Source: Jannaschia marina (lineage in GTDB: Bacteria; Pseudomonadota; Alphaproteobacteria; Rhodobacterales; Rhodobacteraceae). From it: a stretch of DNA of 64,000 nucleotides. The notes beneath the pieces were generated by a model. The model worked only from the letters and a program-made list of their open reading frames with translations, did no database searches and was not told the DNA's origin. The stretch is from positions 1-64,000 of the forward strand of contig NZ_JABVAX010000003.1 of NCBI RefSeq assembly GCF_013404595.1, read 5' to 3'. The first letter of the stretch is position 1. The number at the start of each line of letters is the position of its first letter. The translations under genes and the position numbers were made by a program. Below, in pieces: positions 44,376 through 52,983 of the stretch.

Positions 44376-46168
44376 GCATCGCGCGGATGCTGAAGGTCAC
44401 CCTCGCGGGCAAGGCGGTGCGGAAGGTCGAGGTGCTGCGGCAGCTGCAGGATCTCGGTTGCATGCACCTCATTCCGGTCTCCGCCGCCGAAGTGCCGCCC
44501 GAGGCCGCACCGGTTCGCGGAGCGGAGGAGGCGACGAAGGCGCTTCGGTTCCTGGCGCAGGTGGCAGGTGACCGCCGGCAGGTACGCCACGACCCGGAGT
44601 GGGACGCGACGACCTTCGTGGGCCGCGTCCTCGACCTGCGGCAGCGGATGCGGGCCGCCCGCGACCGACGCGATGTGCTGGCCGAACAGATCGCCGAAGT
44701 CAGGCCCTGGGGGGAGATCGACTTCGGTCCCGCGCACCGGCCCGGTGCGCCCCGTCTCTGGTTCTATCGGCTGCCGGTCAGGGAGCGCGCGGCCCTCGAC
44801 GCGCTCGACCTGCCGTGGGAGGTCGTGGCCTCGGATCAGCGTTTCGACTACGTCGCCGTCATCGCGCCGCAGGCCCCGCCCGCCGATCTGCTGCCGGTGG
44901 CACGCGTGCGGATGGGCAGTCGCCCCCTCTCGGCGCTCGAGCGCGATCTCGAGGAGGCCGAACTGAGCCTGGAGCGGCTGCAGGACGAACGTCTGGCATT
45001 GACCCGCTACCTCGATCTCTTGCGCGCCGACATGGGCGCGGCGGAGAGCCGAGCGGAACTCGATTTCGCCGCCTACCAGACCCGCGACGCCGATCGCCTG
45101 TTCGCGGCTCAGGGGTGGGTGCCGGCGGACGACATGCCCGCCGTCGAGGCCTGTGCCGAAGCCGAGGGCCTGGCGACGATCGTGGAAGAGCCCGCCTGGA
45201 ACGAAGTGCCGCCGACCAAGCTCGAGCAGCCGCCCGAGGCCGCCGCGGGCGTCTCGCTCGCCATGTTCTATCAGGTGCCGAGCGCGATTGACTGGGATCC
45301 GACACGCATCCTGACCTGGTCCTTCGCACTCTTCTTCGCGATGATCGTGGCGGATGCGGGCTACGGGCTCTTGCTTCTTTGCGGGCTGCTGATCGGCTGG
45401 CGACGGCTCGATCGCTCGACGGCGCTGCGCGGATGGCGGCGACTGGGGTTCGTCGTCGCGGTCGCGACCGTGCTCTACGGTGCCCTCGTCGGCAGCTACT
45501 TCGGCGTGGCTCCCGATCCGGCAAGCCCGCTCGGCGCGTTCGCCGTGCTGAGCCTCGACGACTTCGACACGATGATGCGGCTCTCCATCGGCGTCGGCGT
45601 CGCGCATCTCGTCTTCGCTCTCGCGATGAGCGCCTGGGTCCACCGCGACCGCCGTTCGGCGATCGCACGTCTTGGATGGATCGCCGCGATCCTCGGCGGG
45701 CTGGTCCTCTGGCTCGGCGACCGGGACGGCGGCTTGGCGACCCTGGGTACTGGCCTCCTCGCGGGTGGTCTCGTCGCGGTCGCGGGTTTCGCGTCGGACA
45801 GGCCCGTCGCGGCACCCTCGGACTGGGCCTGGCGCGCGGTCGACGGCCTGCGTGCCCTGAGCGGTGCGATGGGCCTTTTCGGCGACGTGCTGAGCTACAT
45901 GCGGCTTTTCGCGCTCGGCCTCGCCTCGGCCTCGCTCGCGCTCACCTTCAACGATCTCGCGGCCCAGGTCCGCGACGCGGTGCCCGGTGTGGGGCTTCTG
46001 CTCGCGCTTCTCATCCTCGCGCTCGGGCATGTGCTCAACTTCGGCCTCGCGCTGATGTCGGGCGTCGTTCACGGGCTGCGGCTCAACTACATCGAGTTCT
46101 TCAAATGGGGCCTGCCGGAGGAGGGGACTGCCTTCCGACCCCTGGCCCGAAAGGAGGTTCAGGAATGA
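44372..46168 (+). CDS. ntpI: V-type ATP synthase subunit I (membrane stator, a-subunit)
   Basis: A 598-aa protein with a cytoplasmic N-terminal half (coiled-coil arms, residues 1-300) and a C-terminal membrane domain of seven to eight helices. The conserved block DVLSYMRLFALGLASASLA (about 508-526) contains the Arg expected in the ion half-channel, and the end HVLNFGLALMSGVVHGLRLNY matches the family. Shorter than many I subunits but within the bacterial range. It forms the ion path against the K ring. Starts in an ATGA with D and overlaps K by four bases. Confidence 0.93.
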   Translation: MSIARMLKVTLAGKAVRKVEVLRQLQDLGCMHLIPVSAAEVPPEAAPVRGAEEATKALRFLAQVAGDRRQVRHDPEWDATTFVGRVLDLRQRMRAARDRRDVLAEQIAEVRPWGEIDFGPAHRPGAPRLWFYRLPVRERAALDALDLPWEVVASDQRFDYVAVIAPQAPPADLLPVARVRMGSRPLSALERDLEEAELSLERLQDERLALTRYLDLLRADMGAAESRAELDFAAYQTRDADRLFAAQGWVPADDMPAVEACAEAEGLATIVEEPAWNEVPPTKLEQPPEAAAGVSLAMFYQVPSAIDWDPTRILTWSFALFFAMIVADAGYGLLLLCGLLIGWRRLDRSTALRGWRRLGFVVAVATVLYGALVGSYFGVAPDPASPLGAFAVLSLDDFDTMMRLSIGVGVAHLVFALAMSAWVHRDRRSAIARLGWIAAILGGLVLWLGDRDGGLATLGTGLLAGGLVAVAGFASDRPVAAPSDWAWRAVDGLRALSGAMGLFGDVLSYMRLFALGLASASLALTFNDLAAQVRDAVPGVGLLLALLILALGHVLNFGLALMSGVVHGLRLNYIEFFKWGLPEEGTAFRPLARKEVQE

Positions 46169-46608
46169 ACGAACTGGTTCTCGCCCTCGGCTGGACGGGC
46201 ATCTTCGCCCCCATGGCGCTGGGCGCGGTGGCAAGCGCCATCGGTTGTTCGATCGCCGGACAGGCGAGCATCGGCGCGATGACGGAGGTCGACGGCGGCT
46301 ACGGCCGGTTCGTCGGCATCTCGGCCTTTCCGTCGACCTTCGTAATCTACGGGATCGTCATCATGTTCACCCTGAACCGCGAGGTGACGGCGCTGAACGC
46401 GGGCGGGCTCTTCGGCGTCGGTCTGATGTCGGGCATCGCGCTTCTCTATTGCGGGGTTTATCAGGGCCGGGCCTGCGCCGCGGCCATCGCGGCCTCGAAG
46501 GAGAAACCCGAGATCTTCGGCCTGTCGCTCGCGCCCGCGGCGATCATCGAGGGTTTCGGTGTCTTCGCCTTCGTCTTCGCCCTCGTCGTCAGTGCGGGGA
46601 TCGCCTGA
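46165..46608 (+). CDS. ntpK: V-type ATP synthase subunit K (proteolipid ring)
   Basis: Four-helix duplicated proteolipid of 147 aa forming the rotor ring. The ion-binding Glu is in APAAIIEGFGVFAFVFAL (helix 4). In the Na-binding Enterococcus NtpK the helix-2 site reads P-G-T-Q; here the matching stretch is PSTFVIYG, with Phe in place of the Na-coordinating Gln. By this recalled comparison proton coupling is more likely than sodium, but an alignment is needed. ATG 46165 has AAGGAGG upstream inside the I gene, and the stop overlaps the E start. Confidence 0.93.
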   Translation: MNELVLALGWTGIFAPMALGAVASAIGCSIAGQASIGAMTEVDGGYGRFVGISAFPSTFVIYGIVIMFTLNREVTALNAGGLFGVGLMSGIALLYCGVYQGRACAAAIAASKEKPEIFGLSLAPAAIIEGFGVFAFVFALVVSAGIA

Positions 46609-47270
46609 TGGCGGCGGTCTCGAAGGGCGTCGAGGCGCTGCTGGAGCGGCTGCGCGCCGATGGCGTGGCGGCCGGAGAGGCCGAGGCCGCCCGGCTGACG
46701 GCGGAGGCGAAAACGGAGGCCGCGCGCGTCCTGCGCGACGCGACGGCGGACGCCGAGGCGCTGAAAACCTCGGCCCGGCGCGAGACCGACGCCTACCGCA
46801 AGGCTGGCGAGGAGGCGCTGGAAATCGCCATGCGCGACGCTGTGCTTACCATGAAGTCCGGCCTCATGCGTCAATTCGAGGCCGATGTGCGCGCCATGGT
46901 CACGCAGGCCAGCGCCGATCCGGACACGATCAGGGACATGGTCCTCGAGGTCGCGGGCCGTGCGCGCCCGGCGGGCGACGACGGGGCCGCGGTCATCCTC
47001 CCGGCCGAGGTCGTCGGTCCCGATGCGATCCGCGCGGATCCGGGCAGCGTGCGGGGCAGCCGGCTCACTGGCTTCGTCCTCGGTCTCACCGCCGAGATGC
47101 TGCGAGAGGGGATCGAACTGCACGCGGCGGAGGACCTCGAGGCCGGCATCCGCGTCCGGGTCGACGGGGAGGACCTCGAGATCGACCTCTCGGATGCGGC
47201 GATCGCCAGCCTGCTGATGCAGCATCTGCAGCCGCGGTTCCGCGCGGTGATGGAAGGGGTGCTGCGCTAG
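46608..47270 (+). CDS. ntpE: V-type ATP synthase subunit E (peripheral stalk)
   Basis: A 220-aa protein with an Ala/Glu/Arg-rich N-terminal helix (residues about 5-100, AARLTAEAKTEAARVLRDA) and a compact alpha/beta C-terminal domain, the standard E-subunit layout. ATG 46608 overlaps the K stop by one base. E connects the head to subunit I as part of the stator. Only three bases separate it from the following C-like gene. Confidence 0.85.
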   Translation: MAAVSKGVEALLERLRADGVAAGEAEAARLTAEAKTEAARVLRDATADAEALKTSARRETDAYRKAGEEALEIAMRDAVLTMKSGLMRQFEADVRAMVTQASADPDTIRDMVLEVAGRARPAGDDGAAVILPAEVVGPDAIRADPGSVRGSRLTGFVLGLTAEMLREGIELHAAEDLEAGIRVRVDGEDLEIDLSDAAIASLLMQHLQPRFRAVMEGVLR

Positions 47271-47273
47271 CCC

Positions 47274-47960
47274 ATGTCGCAGTCCGACGCATATGTCTCG
47301 CTCATGGCCGGTCTGCCCGGGCCCGAACGGCTGTTTCGCGCCAAGCAGCCGCCCCTGTCCCGACTGCGGCTGGAGAAGCGGCTCGCCGTGCTCGCGCCGG
47401 AGGATCGCGCGGTGCTGGACCGGATCGAGCGACTGCTCGACTGGGGCGGCTACGCCATGGACGAGGACGCGGGCGAACTCGCCCATCGCGCCCGCGCGGC
47501 GACCTTGGCCACCCGAAGCGCGACGCTCCGGGCCGTGATCCGCGAGCGGCTCGACCTGCGCACGGCCGTCGCCGCGCTGCGGATGCGCCGCGACGGGGCG
47601 GGTCCGCCGCCGCCAGGGTGGTCGCCGTCGCGCCTCGCACGGATCGTCGCGGCCAACTGGAGCGACCCGACCTTCGCGCTGGAGCTACGGGTGCCCGGCC
47701 TGCGGGAGCTTGCGGCCCTCATCGATGCCCGCGCGCCCCTGCCTGCCGAACGCAAGATCCTCGAGATCGCCCACGCGCAACTCTCCCGCCACGCCATGCG
47801 GCACCATTTCGACCTCGAGGCCGTGGTCCTCTACGTGCTGCGCTGGACCATCTTCGACCGCTGGGCCCGTGCCGACGCCCGCGCGGCCACGGCCCGCTTC
47901 GACGCGCTGACGGCCCAGGCGCTGGCGGGCTTCACGGGCCTCCCCCGACAGGAACGATGA
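47274..47960 (+). CDS. DUF2764-like protein, putative V-type ATPase subunit C substitute
   Basis: A 228-aa helical protein between subunits E and A, the position of the DUF2764 protein in other minimal bacterial V-type operons such as that of Chlamydia. The opening DAYVSLMAGLPGPERLF and the late FDLEAVVLYVLRWTIFDRW fit that family in my reading. It probably replaces subunit C at the top of the central stalk, which is inference from position. No canonical C or F subunit gene was seen in the operon. Confidence 0.7.
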   Translation: MSQSDAYVSLMAGLPGPERLFRAKQPPLSRLRLEKRLAVLAPEDRAVLDRIERLLDWGGYAMDEDAGELAHRARAATLATRSATLRAVIRERLDLRTAVAALRMRRDGAGPPPPGWSPSRLARIVAANWSDPTFALELRVPGLRELAALIDARAPLPAERKILEIAHAQLSRHAMRHHFDLEAVVLYVLRWTIFDRWARADARAATARFDALTAQALAGFTGLPRQER

Positions 47961-47961
47961 C

Positions 47962-49863
47962 ATGACCGACCCTTCCCCCGACAACCCGACCGCCCGGATC
48001 GTCGCCGTGCAAGACGACCTCGTGCGTATCGAGGCCCGACCCGGGCCCGACGGCACGCCCGGCCGGCTCACGAAGAACGAGGTCGTCCATATCCTGCCCC
48101 CACCGCGCGGATCGGAGCGGCAGGAGCGGCTCAAGGCCGAGGTCCTGCGTGTGCGCGGGGCGACGGCCGACGCGCAGGTCTACGAGAGCACGCGGGGCAT
48201 CGCCGTGGGCGACCCGGTGGAGCAGACGGGCGAGCTTCTGTCGGTCGAGCTTGGCCCCGGCCTCCTCGGTTCGGTCTACGACGGGTTGCAGGCCCCGCTG
48301 GCGCAGGTGGCTGCCGAATACGGCATCTTCCTGCCCCGGGGCGCGGCGGTCGCGCCGCTCGGGACCGACGTGAAATGGAACTTCACCGCAAGGGTGACGG
48401 TGGGCGACACCCTCCGCGCCGGCGATCCGCTCGGGACGGTTCCCGAGGGGCGGTTCGCGCACAAGATCATGGTGCCCTTCGGTTGGGCCGGAGACTGGCA
48501 GGTGGCCTGGCTGCGCGAGGGCCCGGGAAGGCTGCGCGACACGGTGGCGCGGCTTCGGTCGGCAGGCGGTCAGGAACGCGAGGTCTCGCTCGTCCAGACC
48601 TGGCCCGTGCGCCGCGCCCTGCCGTCCGCGCTCCTGAAGCGGGCCGTCTCCCGCCGCGAGTTTCCGACCGAGCCGGTGCTCACGGCGCAGCGGCTCATCG
48701 ACACGTTCTTCCCCATCGCCCGCGGCGGAACCGCCTGCATCCCCGGGCCGTTCGGCGCGGGCAAGACGGTGCTCCAGAACGTCATCGCGCGAAACGCCGA
48801 GGTCGACGTGGTGATCGTCGTGGCCTGCGGCGAGCGCGCGGGCGAGGTGGTCGAGACGATCCAGGAGTATCCGGGCATGACGGATCCGACCTCGGGCGGG
48901 AGCCTGATGGATCGCACGATCATCATCTGCAACACTTCCTCGATGCCGGTGGCCGCGCGCGAGGCGTCGATCTTCACCGGCATCACGCTCGGCGAATACT
49001 ATCGTCAGATGGGGCTCGACGTCCTCCTGATCGCCGACAGCACGTCCCGCTGGGCGCAGGCCATGCGCGAAACCTCGGGCCGGCTCGAGGAGATCCCGGG
49101 CGAGGAGGGCTTCCCGGCCTACCTCGAAAGCTCGATCAAGGGTCTCTACGAGCGCGCGGGCGTCCTGCGCACCAACGACGGCGACCGCGGCAGCCTGACG
49201 ATGATCGGCACCGTCTCGCCGGCGGGCGGCAATTTCGACGAACCGGTCACGCAATCGACGCTCTCGACGGTCAAATGCTTCCTCGGCCTGTCGTCCGAGC
49301 GCGCCTACAAGCGGTTCTATCCCGCGGTCGACCCCCTGATGTCGTGGTCGCGTTACCTCGAGCAGATGCAGGGCTGGTACGCCGATACCCTGGGGGCCGG
49401 CTGGATCGACCGGGTGAAGACGCTGCAATCGCTGCTGGAGCGTGGCGCGCAGGTCGAGCAGATGATGCAGGTGACGGGCGAGGAGGGGGTCACGATGGAG
49501 GATTTCGTCACGCACCAGCAGGCACTCTTCGTCGACATGGTCTACCTTCAGCAGGACGCCTTCGACGAGGTCGACTCGCGCGTGCCCCTCGCGCGGCAGA
49601 AGGCGGTCTTCGAGCGCGTCCATACCGTGGCCGACGGGAGGCCGACCTTCCCGGGCAAGGCCGAAGCGCGAACCTGGTTCACCGAACTGACGGGGCTTTT
49701 CAAGAACTTCCACTACGCCGCTTCGGGCACGCCGGCCTATGACGACCTGCTGGGCCGGATCGACGCGCGGATCGCCAGGGTCGGCATGCAGGCACCGGAT
49801 GTCCCTGCCGACGCGGAGCCGCCGGGCGCGCGCTCCGACGGCGAAAATGCCGCGCCGCGGTAG
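47962..49863 (+). CDS. ntpA: V-type ATP synthase subunit A (catalytic)
   Basis: Catalytic subunit of 633 aa, ATG 47962 with AGGAAC upstream. Key features are the Walker A GPFGAGKTVLQN (about 263-274), the A-specific non-homologous insert before it, VIVVACGERAGEVVET, and LDVLLIADSTSRWAQAMRETS. A somewhat longer than usual Pro/Glu-rich tail ends the protein. It is the last gene of the operon, whereas A normally precedes B. Together with B it forms the hexameric head that makes or hydrolyses ATP. Confidence 0.96.
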   Translation: MTDPSPDNPTARIVAVQDDLVRIEARPGPDGTPGRLTKNEVVHILPPPRGSERQERLKAEVLRVRGATADAQVYESTRGIAVGDPVEQTGELLSVELGPGLLGSVYDGLQAPLAQVAAEYGIFLPRGAAVAPLGTDVKWNFTARVTVGDTLRAGDPLGTVPEGRFAHKIMVPFGWAGDWQVAWLREGPGRLRDTVARLRSAGGQEREVSLVQTWPVRRALPSALLKRAVSRREFPTEPVLTAQRLIDTFFPIARGGTACIPGPFGAGKTVLQNVIARNAEVDVVIVVACGERAGEVVETIQEYPGMTDPTSGGSLMDRTIIICNTSSMPVAAREASIFTGITLGEYYRQMGLDVLLIADSTSRWAQAMRETSGRLEEIPGEEGFPAYLESSIKGLYERAGVLRTNDGDRGSLTMIGTVSPAGGNFDEPVTQSTLSTVKCFLGLSSERAYKRFYPAVDPLMSWSRYLEQMQGWYADTLGAGWIDRVKTLQSLLERGAQVEQMMQVTGEEGVTMEDFVTHQQALFVDMVYLQQDAFDEVDSRVPLARQKAVFERVHTVADGRPTFPGKAEARTWFTELTGLFKNFHYAASGTPAYDDLLGRIDARIARVGMQAPDVPADAEPPGARSDGENAAPR

Positions 49864-49917
49864 CGGCGATGCTGCATGTGCAATATGCTCGACCCATGCA
49901 ACCATGAGGCACGGACG

Positions 49918-50682
49918 ATGTTCGATCTGACCGGCAAGCGGGCCCTCGTCGTCGGCGTTGCCAACGACCAGTCGATTGCCTGGGGCTGTGCCCGGGCGTT
50001 GCGGGCGCGGGGCGCGGAGCTGGCGATCACCTATCTGAACGCGAAGGCGGAGCCGCACGTCCGCCCGCTCGCCGAAGCGCTCGGGGCGGAGATCGTCGCG
50101 CCGCTCGACGTCTCCGTCGACGGACAGCTCGACAGCCTCTTCGCCCGCATCGCCGCGCAGTGGGGGAGTCTCGATGTCCTGCTCCATTCGATCGCCTTCT
50201 GCCGCGCGGAGGATCTCCATGGCCGTGTCGTCGACTGCTCGGCCGAGGGGTTCGCGGCGGCGATGGACGTCTCGGTCCATTCCTTCCTGCGGATGATCCG
50301 CGCGGCAGAGCCGCTGATGCCGCGGGGCGGCACCTGCATGACCGTCAGCTTCTACGGATCCGAGAAGGTGGTCGAGGACTACAACATCATGGGCCCGGTC
50401 AAGGCCGCGCTCGAATCGGTCACCCGCTACGCGGCCGCGGAACTGGGGCAGAAGGGCATCAGCGTCCACGCGCTGTCGCCCGGACCGCTGGCCACGCGCG
50501 CCGCGAGCGGGATCGCGCATTTCGACGAGATGCTCGCACGGGCGGCCGCGAAGGCCCCGACCCGGACGCTGGCGACGATCGAGGACGTCGGGGCCTATGC
50601 CGCCTTCCTCGCCAGCGACGAGGCAAAAAACGTCACAGGAGTCGTCCATCCTATCGACGGCGGCTATCAGATCATCGGCTAG
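49918..50682 (+). CDS. fabI: FabI-type enoyl-[acyl-carrier-protein] reductase (SDR)
   Basis: NADH/NADPH-dependent short-chain reductase of 254 aa. Start ATG 49918 follows GAGG by eight bases; an in-frame ATG at 49876 lacks such a site. The nucleotide-binding GVANDQSIAWG (about 16-26) and the FabI-type catalytic pattern, Tyr in SFYGSEK plus Tyr-x6-Lys in DYNIMGPVK, are intact. It lies upstream of a DUF3141 protein, phosphotransacylase and acetate kinase, so it may be a specialised paralogue rather than the housekeeping enzyme. The final GGYQIIG is typical of the SDR C-terminus. Confidence 0.9.
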   Translation: MFDLTGKRALVVGVANDQSIAWGCARALRARGAELAITYLNAKAEPHVRPLAEALGAEIVAPLDVSVDGQLDSLFARIAAQWGSLDVLLHSIAFCRAEDLHGRVVDCSAEGFAAAMDVSVHSFLRMIRAAEPLMPRGGTCMTVSFYGSEKVVEDYNIMGPVKAALESVTRYAAAELGQKGISVHALSPGPLATRAASGIAHFDEMLARAAAKAPTRTLATIEDVGAYAAFLASDEAKNVTGVVHPIDGGYQIIG

Positions 50683-50691
50683 GAGGCTCTC

Positions 50692-52983
50692 ATGCAGCGG
50701 ATGGCAGACTACACCGGACGCGACGCGCGGGACGACTTCGCGTTGCAGCAGGCGTTCCTCGCGCAGGCGGCGGGCGTGCGGGGGAAGGATGGCCTAACGG
50801 CCGGCCGGGCCACGGCGGCGCAGGTCGGGGCGCAGGCGGCGCGGATCGGTGCCGGCCTGCGTGACCTGCGAACCCCCGTCGCCCTCGCGGCGGCATGGCA
50901 GGGCTACCTGCAGGACGCGGGGCAACGAACGGTCCTGACACTCGATGCGCTGCGGCAATGGTCGGACATGCAGATCGCCCATGAGGCCGCGGGCGCGCCG
51001 CCGGTCCTGATCTACGACTACGAGACGATCCTCGAAGGCGCGACGCTCGACCGGCCGTCGAACTACGCGCTGCTCAAGATCACGCCACCCGAGGGCAGCC
51101 CGCCGGAGGGCGAGGGGAAACGGCCCTATGTCATCATCGACCCGCGCGCGGGGCATGGGCCGGGCATCGGGGGGTTCAAGCTGGAAAGCCAGGTCGGCGT
51201 CGCGCTGGCCGACGGACACCCCGTCTATTTCGTGGCCTTCCATCAGATGCCCGAGCCGGGCCAGACCGTCGCCGACGTGACCCGGTCCGAGGCCGCCTTC
51301 GTGGCCGAGGTCCGCCGCCGCCACCCCGAGAGCCCGGCCCCGGCAATCGTCGGCAACTGTCAGGGCGGCTGGGCCACGGCCGTTCTCGCCGCGACGCATC
51401 CGGCGCTGACGGGGCCGATCATCCTGAACGGCGCGCCCATGTCCTACTGGGCCGGCCGGATCGGGGAATACCCGATGCGCTACGCCGGCGGTCTCCTCGG
51501 CGGGGTGACACCGGCGCTTCTGGCCTCCGACCTGGGCGGCGGCGTCTTCGACGGGGCGAACCTCGTGGTGAACTTCGAGGCACAGAACCCGGGGCGGAAC
51601 TGGCTGCGCAAATACTACGACCTCTTTCGCGACATCGACGGAGGGCCCGCGCGTTTCCTCGAATTCGAGCGCTGGTGGACTTGCTTCTACATGATGACCG
51701 GCGAGGAGATCCGCTGGATCGTCGAGAACCTCTTCGTCGGCAACCGCCTCGCCAAGAACGAGGCGCAGCTGGAGCCGGGCGTGCCGATCGACCTGAAGGC
51801 CATCCGCGCGCCGATCATCTGTTTCGCCTCGCAGGGCGACAACATCACGCCGCCCGCGCAGGCGCTCGACTGGATCATGGACACCTACGCCGACGAGCGC
51901 GAGATCGAGATCGCAGGGCAGCGGATCATCTACGTCGTGCACGAGACGATCGGGCATCTGGGCATCTTCGTCTCTTCCTCGGTCGCGCGGCGCGAGCACG
52001 AGGAATTCGTCTCCACGCTCAAGACGCTCGAGGCCTTTCCGCCGGGTCTCTACGAGATGGTGATCGAAGACGTGCAGGGGCGGGGCGAGGACAAGCGTTT
52101 CGAAGTCAGCTTTGCGCGGCGCAGCTTCGAGGAGCTTTCCGCCGTCACCGGCGGGCGCGCCGACGAGGCCGCCTTCGCCGGGGCCGCCCGGGCCTCCGAG
52201 GCTCTGGCCGAGGTCTACGACACGGCGGTCGCGCCGATGCTGAAGCGGGCGGTAGATCCCGAACTGGCGGGGCGGATGCGCGCGGCGCATCCGGCGCGGT
52301 CGATGCGTCGTGCCTTCGCCAGCGACCGTCCCGGCATGGGGTGGATCGAGCGCACGGCGGAGACGCTCGCCCGGGCGCGGACGCCGGTGGCGGCGGACAA
52401 CCCCTTCCTGCTGGTCGAACGGCTCTGGGCCGACATGGCGGAGGCCGGCTGGAACGCCGCCCGCGACTGGAAGGAGGCGGCCACTGAGATCGCCTTCCTG
52501 GCCACCTGGGCAAATCCGTGGGCGATGGCCTACGGCAAGCCCTTCGACCACACCCGCCGTCCGACCCCCCGGCAGGAGCTGGCCCCCACGGTCGAGGCGG
52601 CCATCGCCTGCGCCTCGGAGGGCGGGGCGGCCGCGGGGATCGTCCGGTTGCTCCTTCTCCTGGCCGGGCCGCGCGGCCGCGTGCGGCTCGACCGGCTCGA
52701 GCGATCCTCCGCGGCGCTGACGACGCGCGCGCCTTTCCGGGGGATGGAGGCAGCGGCCCGGGCGAAGCTCATCCATCGGCAACTGCTGATCGTCCGGTTC
52801 GACACGGAGCGCGCGATCGAGACGCTGCCCGATCTCATCCGTACCGAGCGCGACCGGAATACGGCGCGCGACATCATCGCCTTCGTGCTGGGGGGCGAGG
52901 ACGATTTGACGGGGGAAAGCCGCGCGGCGTTGCAGCGGATTCACCATTTCCTGAACGACGCCCCGCAAACGGCCGCCGAATGA
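50692..52983 (+). CDS. DUF3141 family protein with PhaC-like alpha/beta-hydrolase core
   Basis: A 763-aa cytoplasmic protein. Residues about 130-420 have an alpha/beta-hydrolase fold, with the elbow GNCQGG placing Cys223 at the nucleophile position as in polyhydroxyalkanoate synthases. FVAFHQMPEPGQTVADV and NITPPAQALDW are also PhaC-like. The C-terminal 300 residues are helical and specific to DUF3141. The family is commonly found with fabI, phosphotransacetylase and ackA, as here; its reaction is not established to my knowledge. ATG 50692 has AGGAG at 50682-50686. Overlaps the next gene by four bases. Confidence 0.82.
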   Translation: MQRMADYTGRDARDDFALQQAFLAQAAGVRGKDGLTAGRATAAQVGAQAARIGAGLRDLRTPVALAAAWQGYLQDAGQRTVLTLDALRQWSDMQIAHEAAGAPPVLIYDYETILEGATLDRPSNYALLKITPPEGSPPEGEGKRPYVIIDPRAGHGPGIGGFKLESQVGVALADGHPVYFVAFHQMPEPGQTVADVTRSEAAFVAEVRRRHPESPAPAIVGNCQGGWATAVLAATHPALTGPIILNGAPMSYWAGRIGEYPMRYAGGLLGGVTPALLASDLGGGVFDGANLVVNFEAQNPGRNWLRKYYDLFRDIDGGPARFLEFERWWTCFYMMTGEEIRWIVENLFVGNRLAKNEAQLEPGVPIDLKAIRAPIICFASQGDNITPPAQALDWIMDTYADEREIEIAGQRIIYVVHETIGHLGIFVSSSVARREHEEFVSTLKTLEAFPPGLYEMVIEDVQGRGEDKRFEVSFARRSFEELSAVTGGRADEAAFAGAARASEALAEVYDTAVAPMLKRAVDPELAGRMRAAHPARSMRRAFASDRPGMGWIERTAETLARARTPVAADNPFLLVERLWADMAEAGWNAARDWKEAATEIAFLATWANPWAMAYGKPFDHTRRPTPRQELAPTVEAAIACASEGGAAAGIVRLLLLLAGPRGRVRLDRLERSSAALTTRAPFRGMEAAARAKLIHRQLLIVRFDTERAIETLPDLIRTERDRNTARDIIAFVLGGEDDLTGESRAALQRIHHFLNDAPQTAAE

